Below are positions 33,625-41,962 of a stretch of 64,000 nucleotides of DNA, piece by piece. This stretch comes from Marinicella rhabdoformis (GTDB lineage: Bacteria; Pseudomonadota; Gammaproteobacteria; Xanthomonadales; Marinicellaceae): the NCBI RefSeq assembly GCF_009671245.1, contig NZ_VTFS01000002.1, forward strand, positions 124,001 through 188,000, read 5' to 3'. The stretch's first letter is position 1. Every line of letters starts with the position of its first letter. The notes under the pieces are model-generated. The model saw nothing but the letters and a program-made list of their open reading frames with translations, had not been told where the DNA came from and ran no database searches. The position numbers and the translations under genes are program-made.

Positions 33625-34555
33625 GGATAAAACAAAAATACACTATTTCAAAGACAAGTACTGCTTGTTTTTGTTACAACAAATAGTCAAAGAAAAAACA
33701 AAAGTACACACATTAAAACAAGGTGCCATGGCACATTTGTTCAATAAACCAGTGGTTAAAAATTGGTTGGCATCATGCGGTGGTCAACAAATTCACCCGT
33801 GGATGGTTGAACAACTGTGGGGTCTGGATTTACATCACTTTACCTTGACTTTAGGGTCTTGGGGTGGTGATTCACCCAGCTGGCAACAAACCTGTAGAAA
33901 AGGTCATAACCTGGTGTTGCAGTTGAACTTTTCATCACAGCATGACCGCTTTTTGGATAAGTTGTCTACAAGAAACGGTGACCAATTTAAATGCCACAGC
34001 CACCCAATTCACGCCCAAAAGCAAACGTTGGCTTGGGCCAGATTGGATGTTTCAGATGACTTGTCTGAGGTGTTGATAGAAGAAATTCAAAATGATTGGT
34101 TGCGCAAAGCCTTGGGCTGGCATGATTTTTTATCGGGTGAAGAAATGCAAGAAGAGGCTGAGTTTCATGGCTTTGTAAACTGGCAACTGTTGGACCGTTA
34201 TGTGAATCGCTTCATCAAACCTTTGTTGTCTGTATGGCACGAGGCGATGTTGTGTACAGCGGTGGAATTCATCCGCAATGAAATTGGTGCCAAACGTATT
34301 TATATGTATGAACACCAAACTGGGTGTGCTTTGAAACAGATAGGGCAGTATTCACAACCACCCAAGTCATTGTATACCAAGCTGCCCAAGCAATTTGGCT
34401 TCAAGTTGTCAGAACAAGCGCCTGATTTTTTGCAACAAGACCGTTTTGCTGCTAAAAAAATGAAACGCTTTGAAAAACAACACAAAACCAAATGCCAATG
34501 GTTCAATTTGAACTTAAACACAAACTTAACAGAGGAGCTAAAACATGCCTCGTAG
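33581..34555 (+). CDS. Protein of unknown function downstream of rtcB
   Basis: A 324-residue soluble protein I do not recognise. Features: no signal peptide or membrane segment; a Trp-rich middle (GLDLHHFTLTLGSWGGDSPSW); scattered Cys/His (TCRKGHN, FKCHSHPIHAQ); and MYEHQTGCALKQIGQYSQPPKSLYTKLPKQFGF near the C-terminus, which reads like a conserved core. Its last codons overlap the start of the 34545 gene by 11 bases, so the two are translationally coupled. Lying between rtcB and an ArfA-like gene, an RNA- or ribosome-related role is possible but is only inference. Confidence 0.75.
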   Translation: MDKELLDELMYCLSEDKTKIHYFKDKYCLFLLQQIVKEKTKVHTLKQGAMAHLFNKPVVKNWLASCGGQQIHPWMVEQLWGLDLHHFTLTLGSWGGDSPSWQQTCRKGHNLVLQLNFSSQHDRFLDKLSTRNGDQFKCHSHPIHAQKQTLAWARLDVSDDLSEVLIEEIQNDWLRKALGWHDFLSGEEMQEEAEFHGFVNWQLLDRYVNRFIKPLLSVWHEAMLCTAVEFIRNEIGAKRIYMYEHQTGCALKQIGQYSQPPKSLYTKLPKQFGFKLSEQAPDFLQQDRFAAKKMKRFEKQHKTKCQWFNLNLNTNLTEELKHAS

Positions 34556-34784
34556 AAATAACATAACCATCAGACGCACTATAAGAAATCCCGTGGCACG
34601 TGCGGCCAGTATGCACAAAGGCGGGGCTCATGAAAAAACCGAAAAGGCCAAACGGCAACAGCGCAAACAAGCGCTGAAGAAAAAATTAAAGAGTCGAAAT
34701 TTCGACTCTTTTTTTTGCTTAAATAACGCAGTCAAACACATTATAATTAAGTATTGCGTGTACAATGCGCCAAAATTATCATAA
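34545..34784 (+). CDS. Small basic protein with a terminator inside its reading frame (ArfA-like behaviour)
   Basis: The frame encodes 79 residues, starting MPRRNNITIRRTIRNPVARA, then MHKGGAHEKTEKAKRQQRK and KKKLKSR; it is very basic and soluble. AGAGGAG precedes the ATG, which overlaps the upstream gene. From codon 49 on, the DNA is a 24-base perfect palindrome plus an eight-T tract, so most transcripts should end near codons 55-57 with no stop codon. The residues after that (CLNNAVKH...) look non-conserved and run into the dbpA leader. E. coli arfA, encoding a ribosome-rescue factor, has this same design. Sequence similarity to ArfA is only general (short, basic), so the name is not given. 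A six-A run (34680-34685) could also slip to give a TAA stop at once. Confidence 0.65.
   Translation: MPRRNNITIRRTIRNPVARAASMHKGGAHEKTEKAKRQQRKQALKKKLKSRNFDSFFCLNNAVKHIIIKYCVYNAPKLS
34688..34716 (+). terminator. Intrinsic terminator within the small basic gene
   Basis: AAAGAGTCGAAA (34688-34699) and TTTCGACTCTTT (34700-34711), perfect 24-base palindrome, with T from 34709 to 34716. It is entirely inside the 34545-34784 frame. Confidence 0.88.
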
Positions 34785-34827
34785 CAATCAAATTAATTGG
34801 GTTAACGCCCGCCATCAGGAATTACTC

Positions 34828-36213
34828 ATGTCATCTCGTCAATTCAGTCAATTAAAACTCAAACCCGCTTTATTAGAAAACCTCAAACGATTGTCTTTTG
34901 ATGAAATGACACCGATTCAAGGTGAGGCTTTGCCTAAAGTATTGGCTGGAAAAGATGTGATTGGTCAAGCCAAAACTGGTTCTGGTAAGACGGCCGTTTT
35001 TGGATTGGCCTTGTTGAATGATCTTGATGTTTCATTGTTGGCGATTCAGTCATTGATCCTGTGTCCGACACGTGAATTGGCCGATCAAGTGGCCAACAGC
35101 ATCAGGCAACTGGCCACGGCCATACCCAATGTCAAAATCATCACCCTATGTGGTGGTGTGCCTTCTAGGAATCAAGCGAATTCGTTGGAGCATGGTGCAC
35201 ACATTGTGATTGGGACACCAGGTCGTGTTTTTGATCATTTGGAACGTGGCAATTTACTTTTAGACGAGTTGAATCATTTTGTTTTGGATGAAGCCGATCG
35301 CATGTTGGACATGGGCTTTCAAGATCAGTTGGATGAGATTATTCAGCGGGTGCCGAACCACAGACAAACCTTGTTATTCAGTGCCACTTATCCTAAAACG
35401 ATTGCTGACATGGCCGATCGCGTGATGCGCGAACCCGTGATGGTCAAAGTCAAGGGAAACAACGACAGTGACATTTCGCAGCATTTTTATAAAGTTTCAG
35501 ACAACCAAGAGCGCATCGATGGCATTAAGTTACTGTTGTTGTCTCAGCGACCAGAATCTGCTTTGGTTTTTTGTAATACCAAGGCCGATTGTAAAGACGT
35601 GGCTGTGGGTCTGTTGGACAAAGGTTTTCATGTTAAAGCCTTACACGGTGACTTAGAACAAAAAGACCGCGACCAACGATTGATTCAATTTGCCAACAAG
35701 AGCACCAGTGTTTTGGTGGCAACCGATGTGGCAGCCCGTGGTTTAGATATCGATGCTTTGGACATGGTGGTTAATTACCACATTGCCAGTGATTGTGAAG
35801 TGCATGTGCATAGGATTGGTCGAACAGGTAGGGCAGGTAACCAAGGTTCAGCACATTCTTTCTTTGCGAATAAAGAAAGCCACAAAGTGAAGCGTTTGTC
35901 TGATTATTTGAAACAAGATATTGAAGCAGAATCATTACCACCTAAATCGTATCTAAGACAACCAGGTTACCAACCACCGATGATGACCTTGCGCATTTCG
36001 GGTGGTAAAAAACAAAAACTGCGTGCAGGTGATATTTTAGGCGCATTGACAGGTAAGCAAGGCATTGAAGGTAAACAGGTGGGTAAAATCAATTTATTTG
36101 ACCATTGTGCCTATGTGGCCGTGGCTCGCGAAGCGGCAGAAATCGCACTGAAGAAGTTGCGCAATGACAAAATAAAGAGCAAAACATTTAAAATCTGGCT
36201 GATTAAAGACTAA
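34828..36213 (+). CDS. dbpA: ATP-dependent RNA helicase DbpA
   Basis: A 461-residue DEAD-box helicase for 50S subunit maturation, targeted to hairpin 92 of 23S rRNA. Motifs in order: Q-motif (FDEMTPIQGEALP), AKTGSGKT, PTRELADQ, GTPGR, DEADRMLDMGF, SATYP, ATDVAARGLD and HRIGRTGRAG. The last 75 residues (MTLRISGGKKQKLRAGDILG...AYVAVAREAAEIALKKLRN) are the DbpA-specific RNA-binding domain. ATG 34828 is chosen for its AGGA site and the family N-terminus; upstream ATGs in frame start inside the leader. The gene immediately follows the rtcB-to-small-basic-protein group. Confidence 0.94.
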   Translation: MSSRQFSQLKLKPALLENLKRLSFDEMTPIQGEALPKVLAGKDVIGQAKTGSGKTAVFGLALLNDLDVSLLAIQSLILCPTRELADQVANSIRQLATAIPNVKIITLCGGVPSRNQANSLEHGAHIVIGTPGRVFDHLERGNLLLDELNHFVLDEADRMLDMGFQDQLDEIIQRVPNHRQTLLFSATYPKTIADMADRVMREPVMVKVKGNNDSDISQHFYKVSDNQERIDGIKLLLLSQRPESALVFCNTKADCKDVAVGLLDKGFHVKALHGDLEQKDRDQRLIQFANKSTSVLVATDVAARGLDIDALDMVVNYHIASDCEVHVHRIGRTGRAGNQGSAHSFFANKESHKVKRLSDYLKQDIEAESLPPKSYLRQPGYQPPMMTLRISGGKKQKLRAGDILGALTGKQGIEGKQVGKINLFDHCAYVAVAREAAEIALKKLRNDKIKSKTFKIWLIKD

Positions 36214-36240
36214 GATAAAGCATTATCCCAGAGCGTGGTT

Positions 36241-36486
36241 ATGAAAGATATATTGAGTGTGTTGTTGTTTTTATCGTTGTTGGCCTGTGGTTCAGCAACA
36301 GAAGACAGTCAAGCAAAACAAGTTAATAAAGTCCATGCAAACAAAGTCCAAGCAAACAAAGGCAAAGACCAAAAGACCCACATGTTGTCTGAACATGAAC
36401 GAGCCTTGCAAAAAGCCAAAGAAGTGGAAAAAGAACTTAAAAAAGCAGATGACAAAAGGCGTAAAATCATTGATGACAATGGTTAG
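36241..36486 (+). CDS. Small charged lipoprotein
   Basis: An 81-residue protein with a lipoprotein signal MKDILSVLLFLSLLACGS (lipobox LLAC, Cys16). The mature part is a highly charged, helix-prone Lys/Glu region with a short internal repeat (NKVHANKVQANKGK) and a likely coiled coil (ERALQKAKEVEKELKKADDKRR). Start ATG 36241; a GTG two codons upstream is possible. It lies 27 bases after dbpA and before a terminator. Function unknown. Confidence 0.7.
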   Translation: MKDILSVLLFLSLLACGSATEDSQAKQVNKVHANKVQANKGKDQKTHMLSEHERALQKAKEVEKELKKADDKRRKIIDDNG

Positions 36487-36515
36487 TTGAAGCTAATAAA
36501 ACATCATATTGATTG

Positions 36516-36537
36516 GGGCTGTTTTCAGCCCTTTTTT
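36516..36537 (+). terminator. Terminator after the lipoprotein gene
   Basis: GGGCTG (36516-36521), TTTT loop, CAGCCC (36526-36531), then six T. It closes the dbpA-lipoprotein unit. Confidence 0.88.
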
Positions 36538-36649
36538 GTGCCTGCGCTAAAATATTGGAACCTTTTGACTGTTTTGTAGTCGTAAATTAATAGGTAACTT
36601 TTTGCCCAGCACGACGTTACTGTTTAAATGTATACAAAAAGAGGTCAAT

Positions 36650-38068
36650 ATGGGAACGTCCGTTGAAAAAGAATCATTGTGGTTTCGTGTTTGTGCCTTT
36701 CTGTCCTTAACCGACAGCGAGGTGTTAAAGGAAAGCGGTCGTTATGATCGCATGTTGGCTTTTGCCATGGTGTTTCGGCAATTGGTGACCTTCGCGTTTA
36801 CCTTCTTATTGTTTTCTTATGGTGTGTCTTTGTTTTTGTCGCCAGTAGGTGCCTATACCATCGGATTTGTCTTTGCTTTGACTTTGTTTTTCCTTGATCA
36901 AGCCATCATTGGTTCTGATTGGGCTTTGCGCAATCCGTTCAAAAAAGGCATTCCATGGCGCATGATGATGGGTTTGATTCCACGCCTTGCTTACTCCTTG
37001 ATCATTGCGATAGGCTTGGCGACACTGGCTGAAATTTCTTTGCAGGCCAATGCGATTGATGAACGGATTCAAAAAGATGTGGTAGAGAACAACCAAGAAT
37101 ACTTCAAGCGCATGGGTGACTATGAAATGGAGTTAGATACCACAGTCGATGCCACGGCTTTGAAAATTGAACAAGCCAGAAAACAAATCACTGACATCAC
37201 TACTCGCCAAGAATTGATCAAAAATGCCGATGAAGCTTACGATGAACAAACCATCGCCAGCAGCATAGACCATTATCAGGTGGCTTTGGAAGAGTTACAA
37301 AAAGACCAGAAAAATACCATCAATGCGATTGGAAATTTGAATGAGCGATTAAACCAATCCCGAACAGATTATCAATACTGGTTCAATGAGGCCATCTTAG
37401 AACGAACTGGTAAAGACGGCAGGGCACCGACCGAGGGGCCAAAGTACCAAAGGGCAGTGAAAACCTATACAGAATTAGAGGCATTGATGCCCATCATAGA
37501 AGCAGACATAGCAAGTAACAAAGAGCGTTTGGCATTGATTGAAGCAGATATTTTAGCCACCACCGAGCAGCTGAATGACTTTCAGTTAAAGAGCAATGCC
37601 TTGAGCGAAAAAGAAACCCAAGTCACCGTGAATGATGATCAACTGCTACAATTAAGCGCCGATTTAACAGCTTTGGAACAGCTTCAAACGCAACAAATCC
37701 AAGACAAACAAACCAAACTGGCAGAATTTCGAACCAAATTAATCAATGATGGCTTGTTTTATGAACAGAAAACAGGCCTTCTGGTGCGTTATTTGGCATT
37801 GAATAAAATCCATGCTGATCCTGAACTGGGTGAAGTGGCGACTTTATTCAGCACCATGTTGAAAATATTCTTTGTGGCCATTGAGCTGATGCCAGTCATC
37901 ATTAAACTGTTTTTCTCACCATTCAGTTTTTACTCACTGAAGATGTACCGCAAAATGCAAGTGGCCTTGTTAGAAGAGCAGTCCTTATTAGAAGCCGCAG
38001 AAAGAGAAATAAAAAACAGGAATGCCGAACGTGCTCCGCCGATGATTACGGTTGAACAGCAAATTTAA
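36650..38068 (+). CDS. DUF4407 membrane protein
   Basis: A 472-residue inner-membrane protein with N-terminal hydrophobic segments at about 40-85 and 110-135, a long coiled coil (about 140-390, rich in Glu/Gln/Lys), and a C-terminal hydrophobic segment (FFVAIELMPVIIKLFF). The layout and the FLDQAIIGSDW motif match DUF4407. ATG 36650 follows AAAGAGGT; upstream in-frame residues lack support. Family function is unknown. Confidence 0.83.
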   Translation: MGTSVEKESLWFRVCAFLSLTDSEVLKESGRYDRMLAFAMVFRQLVTFAFTFLLFSYGVSLFLSPVGAYTIGFVFALTLFFLDQAIIGSDWALRNPFKKGIPWRMMMGLIPRLAYSLIIAIGLATLAEISLQANAIDERIQKDVVENNQEYFKRMGDYEMELDTTVDATALKIEQARKQITDITTRQELIKNADEAYDEQTIASSIDHYQVALEELQKDQKNTINAIGNLNERLNQSRTDYQYWFNEAILERTGKDGRAPTEGPKYQRAVKTYTELEALMPIIEADIASNKERLALIEADILATTEQLNDFQLKSNALSEKETQVTVNDDQLLQLSADLTALEQLQTQQIQDKQTKLAEFRTKLINDGLFYEQKTGLLVRYLALNKIHADPELGEVATLFSTMLKIFFVAIELMPVIIKLFFSPFSFYSLKMYRKMQVALLEEQSLLEAAEREIKNRNAERAPPMITVEQQI

Positions 38069-38156
38069 CCCATAATAAGCCAGGCATGTGACAGCATGCT
38101 TGGCTGTTAAAATGGGCTTTAGTGAACCTGATAAAAAATACAGTTTGCTTTGAGTG

Positions 38157-38963
38157 TTAGTCTGCCCAATCAATGGGGTCGAGCTTGTAGTATTTCGTCA
38201 GTTCGGCATATAAATCAGGGTGCTTCTTTTTGAACGTTTTGGGTTGTTCAAAAAAATGTTCAGAAATTACGGCAAAAAATTCGGCCGCATTGGTGGCACC
38301 GTATTTGTTGAAAAAGGATTTTCTTTTACATTTCTTTTTGATTTTTAAACTATTGAATTCTTTGCTTAAGACTTTGGCCCAAGTCCTTATGTGCCCATGT
38401 TCCAGCATCGGTGTACCATCGCCGACGCCATCTTCTTGGTCTAATTGGTGGGCAAATTCATGGATGACCAAATTGCTGCCATCATTGTCATTTTTACCAC
38501 CGTGCAGACTGTGTCCCCAAGACAACACAACTGGACCACGTGTCCAAGATTCGCCAAGGTTTCCTAAGTGAGCCTGTTCGGAGTTTGGGTTTCTGAATGC
38601 AGATGGGTACATCATGATGGTTTTTAAATGAGGGAAGTAGTTGGTTTCTCTGTTGAGTAATAGCAGGCATGCTTGGGCTGCAACCACCACCCGCATTTCG
38701 TCGGTGATTTCAATGCCATTGTGACCTTCAAAATATTTTTCAGACAAAAAGACATTGATGTGACCTTTCAATTCATCTTGTAAAGCTTGTGGTAAAGATT
38801 TATAAAGTGAGACATGTTTGGTGATATGTGCTTCCCATGCCGGAGGAAAAGGCAGCTTGAAAGCAGCTTTTCTTCTTCGTTTTTTTATCAAAGAAACAGC
38901 ATAAAACAATGCAGCCAACAGCAGCATGATCAAGACAAAAATTAAAGCGAGTTGATTGCTCAT
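38157..38963 (-). CDS. M90 family zinc peptidase (MtfA-like), membrane-anchored
   Basis: A 268-residue protein with one N-terminal membrane helix (LALIFVLIMLLLAALFYAVSLI) and the gluzincin motif HEFAH at 168-172, in the family context VIHEFAHQLDQEDG. A further conserved segment is NAAEFFAVISEHFFEQP. E. coli MtfA is an aminopeptidase that also binds the repressor Mlc but lacks this membrane anchor. Divergent from the borosin methyltransferase gene. Confidence 0.88.
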   Translation of the reverse strand: MSNQLALIFVLIMLLLAALFYAVSLIKKRRRKAAFKLPFPPAWEAHITKHVSLYKSLPQALQDELKGHINVFLSEKYFEGHNGIEITDEMRVVVAAQACLLLLNRETNYFPHLKTIMMYPSAFRNPNSEQAHLGNLGESWTRGPVVLSWGHSLHGGKNDNDGSNLVIHEFAHQLDQEDGVGDGTPMLEHGHIRTWAKVLSKEFNSLKIKKKCKRKSFFNKYGATNAAEFFAVISEHFFEQPKTFKKKHPDLYAELTKYYKLDPIDWAD

Positions 38964-39129
38964 AAGAAAATAGGGTATTGTAGCATCGAGTTTGGACTCA
39001 AATTAAAAAAAACACTTGGGTTCAAAATTATCAGTCTAGCAAATAATAATAAAACAGCACATGGCAAAAAAGCAGGCATATCATGATTTATGCTAATAGT
39101 GTGACATATACAAAACTTGGGAGAAAAAA

Positions 39130-39915
39130 GTGTCCATCAATACAAAAGGTTCATTGGTTAATGTGGGTTTAGGCATGACCTTGGGGTCACACATCACGCC
39201 CTTGTCCAGAACATTCATAGAACAAGCCGATGTGGTTTTTGTTTCGGCTTCAAACCGCTTGATTGAACAGTGGGTTGAATCAATGAACCCGAACATCATT
39301 AGCTTGCAGTCTTTTTACAATGAAGGTAAATCTCGCCTACAAACTTACCGAGAGATGACTGAAGCCATTCTGAATGAGGTGAGGGCAGGGAAAAAGGTTT
39401 GTGGCGCATTTTATGGTCACCCCGGCGTGTTCGCCTTACCACCACACGAAACCATCAAGCAAGCCAGAGCAGAAGGCTATACCGCGCACATGGAGCCCGG
39501 CGTTTCTGCGGAAGACTGCTTGTATGCCGATTTGGGTATCGACCCAGGAAAGCATGGTTGTGCGCATTTTGAAGCCAGTCAGTTTTTATTCAATCACCGA
39601 CCTTTCGATCCCAGTGCCTATTTGGTGTTGTGGCAAGTGGGTGTGGCTGGAGATAAAAGCCTGAAGGTGTTTGAAACATCTGAGACCAAGCGACAATTGC
39701 TGGTGGACCTCTTGCTTGAAACTTATCCGGCTGACCATCAGGTTACCTTATACGAGTGTGCGGTGCTGCCGATTGAAGAGACTTGGACATTAACGGTTGC
39801 ATTGAAAGATTTGGCTTCGCAAAAAATGAGCATGAAAACGACCTTGGTGATACCGCCCAGTGAAAAGAAAGTGCCACGCTCAGAAGTGATTGATTTGGCT
39901 GAAAAAATCGATTGA
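39130..39915 (+). CDS. Borosin-type peptide backbone alpha-N-methyltransferase (split, SonM-like)
   Basis: A 261-residue SAM-dependent enzyme of the tetrapyrrole-methylase fold that methylates backbone amides of a separate precursor peptide. N-terminal LVNVGLGMTLGSHITPLS is the SAM/substrate strand. Tyr63, Arg69 and Tyr73 (SFYNEGKSRLQTY) have the same spacing as the catalytic Tyr66/Arg72/Tyr76 of fungal OphMA. GAFYGHPGVF (92-101) and MEPGVSAEDCLYADLGIDPG (121-140) are near-identical to SonM and OphMA. There is no fused core peptide at the C-terminus, so it is the split type. GTG start at 39130 with GGGAG ahead. The precursor gene follows 67 bases downstream. Confidence 0.9.
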   Translation: MSINTKGSLVNVGLGMTLGSHITPLSRTFIEQADVVFVSASNRLIEQWVESMNPNIISLQSFYNEGKSRLQTYREMTEAILNEVRAGKKVCGAFYGHPGVFALPPHETIKQARAEGYTAHMEPGVSAEDCLYADLGIDPGKHGCAHFEASQFLFNHRPFDPSAYLVLWQVGVAGDKSLKVFETSETKRQLLVDLLLETYPADHQVTLYECAVLPIEETWTLTVALKDLASQKMSMKTTLVIPPSEKKVPRSEVIDLAEKID

Positions 39916-39982
39916 TAATCTCTTGGTATTTTGTTAGGATTTATTGGCGTGTAAATCTAATTAATAAATAAAAAGAGGAATT

Positions 39983-40156
39983 ATGAATATCATACAATCA
40001 TTAGAAAAAATGGGTCAAAGCAGTTCATTGAAGCAATACCCTTCAATCAAACAGATGTTAGCAGCCAACGACCAAGACGAAAAAATGATGGCCAAGGCCA
40101 TGATTCATAGTGAAGAAATGGTGTGTTTAGTAGCGCCTGATGATGATGAAGATTAA
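39983..40156 (+). CDS. Borosin precursor peptide (57 residues)
   Basis: Starts MNIIQSLEKMGQSSSLKQYP and ends EEMVCLVAPDDDED. The ATG at 39983 has AGAGGAA eight bases before. The N-terminal 45 residues form a small helical leader, like the borosin-binding domain of the Shewanella SonA substrate. The hydrophobic VCLVA near the C-terminus (residues 47-51) followed by Pro and an acidic tail is the likely core carrying backbone N-methyl groups; SonA has a comparable LVIS core and acidic end. The Cys48 in the core is unusual. It lies between the methyltransferase and a TPR-GGDEF gene that starts three bases later. Confidence 0.85.
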   Translation: MNIIQSLEKMGQSSSLKQYPSIKQMLAANDQDEKMMAKAMIHSEEMVCLVAPDDDED

Positions 40157-40159
40157 TTT

Positions 40160-41944
40160 TTGAATCACTGGATATCATTTTTTAAAAACACTATAAGGCC
40201 ATTGAATATTTTCAGTGGCTTTTTGTTGTTTATGGTTTTTAGTTGTCATGCCGATAATAAATCAATTGAAGAATTGTTTGTTAAAGCAGAGCAAATTAAA
40301 ATTTCTGACCATGAAAAATTTAAAAACATCCTCAATGAGTTAATAAAACAAAAAAGCGATTTAGAGCCAGACCAAAAGGATGAATTAGAATATTTAACTG
40401 CTTTTGTTGACATCGCTTCAGGTGAGTATGACCAAGCCAAATCTAAACTAAACACAGTTTTTCAAAAAACCCATAACTTAAAGGTAAAAATAAGGTCGCA
40501 GCTGACAATATCAAACCTCCATGCTTTTACCGGCTCTTACGAGCAAGCTTTCTTAAGCTTAAATTTTGTTTCGGAACATATAGAAGAAGTGAAGGAACAA
40601 AAATTGGTAAATTTAATTTTTTATGCAATTGCCAATACATACTTATTAACCAACCAATATGAATTGAGCTTAAAATTTTCTCAATTGTTAATGAATCAAG
40701 CAACAGATACTTGGGAGTTGTGTCGTGCTCAAACACTTTATGGTTCTGCCTCTTTAAAGGGAGAATTAAAAGATTATTCTGAGGCAGATATTAATTTTAC
40801 TTTTAATCAGTGTGTAAAAAATGGCCATAACACAATGGGCCATTATCTTAAGTTGATTTGGATATCCAAACAATTAGAGAAACTAATTAGGCCATATGAT
40901 AATCAGATACTTGAGTACTATCTTGGAGAGTTAAATAGTAATGCTCAGATAAGTACAGTAAAACTTTTGAAAAGTGTCGAACTTACTGACATGAGTTTAA
41001 GGGCAAAAATGCATTGGATGCTAGGTCAGGTTGATGAAGCGGCTTTGTTGGCCAAGCAAGTCATTGATTCGCCAGACACCATGGGTGATAACGAACCGCG
41101 GGTGATGGCTTATAAAGTCCTTGAGTCCATCGCTGCTGAAGCAGGAGACCATGCCCAAGCTTATTATTACTTGAGTAAATTGGCAAAGATAGAATCAGAA
41201 TTGAATCTAGATAACCAATTGAAACAAATGGCATTCATGAATGTGCAGCATGCAAATTTGGCCAGAGAGTTAGAAAATGAACAGCTGAATAAGACCAATA
41301 ATTTACTTAAAATTCAGCAACAGCTGGACCATCAAGAAGCGATGAATAACAAGTTGTTACTGGCTTTGTTGCTGTTTGTTTTGTCGGTATTGGTTTATGT
41401 GGTCTATCGCATGAAAAAAAGGCATGATGAATTAGAGTCGCTTGCTGCTATGGATCATTTAACCAAAGTGTTGAACAGAAAAGGGTTTGAAGTGGCGTTT
41501 GCTGAAGTATTGGAGACGGCAAACAATTCAGGTGATGAAACGCATTTGGCGATACTTGATTTAGATTTCTTCAAAAAGGTCAATGATGAACATGGTCATT
41601 TGACAGGTGATTGGATTTTGAAGCATGTGATTTATGAGGTTAAAAAACATTTGGATTCTAAAATGGTCATTGGCAGATTGGGTGGAGAGGAGTTTGGAAT
41701 CCTGGGAAGCGCAATGAGCAGCAAGGAGATGGATTCAAGAATTGAGGGCATAAGAGGATCAATTGAAAAATTGGATTGTTCTGAGTCTGGCCATGACATC
41801 AAAATCACAGCAAGCTTTGGTATCACATCAAGCGAACTGTCGGGACACACCATGCAAATGATGTTGGGCCATGCCGATTTGGCCCTATACCAAGCCAAAT
41901 CCAGGGGCAGGAACCAGTGGGTGCGGTATCAATACATTAATTAA
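40160..41944 (+). CDS. TPR-containing diguanylate cyclase
   Basis: A 594-residue protein from a TTG at 40160, with a signal/anchor segment (FSGFLLFMVFSCHA), a helical TPR-like periplasmic region (about 35-385), a transmembrane helix (LLLALLLFVLSVLVYVVYRM, about 393-412) and a GGDEF domain (430-590) with active GRLGGEEF. No RxxD inhibitory site is seen before it. It would make cyclic-di-GMP in response to a periplasmic signal. It starts three bases after the borosin precursor, so the transcript may be shared. Paralogue of the 42612-44375 gene. Confidence 0.85.
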   Translation: MNHWISFFKNTIRPLNIFSGFLLFMVFSCHADNKSIEELFVKAEQIKISDHEKFKNILNELIKQKSDLEPDQKDELEYLTAFVDIASGEYDQAKSKLNTVFQKTHNLKVKIRSQLTISNLHAFTGSYEQAFLSLNFVSEHIEEVKEQKLVNLIFYAIANTYLLTNQYELSLKFSQLLMNQATDTWELCRAQTLYGSASLKGELKDYSEADINFTFNQCVKNGHNTMGHYLKLIWISKQLEKLIRPYDNQILEYYLGELNSNAQISTVKLLKSVELTDMSLRAKMHWMLGQVDEAALLAKQVIDSPDTMGDNEPRVMAYKVLESIAAEAGDHAQAYYYLSKLAKIESELNLDNQLKQMAFMNVQHANLARELENEQLNKTNNLLKIQQQLDHQEAMNNKLLLALLLFVLSVLVYVVYRMKKRHDELESLAAMDHLTKVLNRKGFEVAFAEVLETANNSGDETHLAILDLDFFKKVNDEHGHLTGDWILKHVIYEVKKHLDSKMVIGRLGGEEFGILGSAMSSKEMDSRIEGIRGSIEKLDCSESGHDIKITASFGITSSELSGHTMQMMLGHADLALYQAKSRGRNQWVRYQYIN

Positions 41945-41962
41945 CCCCCTTTCAGATTTTCA

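Noticed and set aside
38078-38104. Terminator between the DUF4407 and M90 genes
   Set aside because: AGCCAGGCATG/CATGCTTGGCT forms a stem with one mismatch, but there is no T run on either strand.
39130-39915. Calling the gene a cobalamin-pathway or RsmI-type methylase
   Set aside because: Same fold, but the YGHPGVF and MEPGVSAEDCLYADLGIDPG motifs and the Tyr/Arg/Tyr spacing are those of borosin enzymes, and a matching precursor follows.
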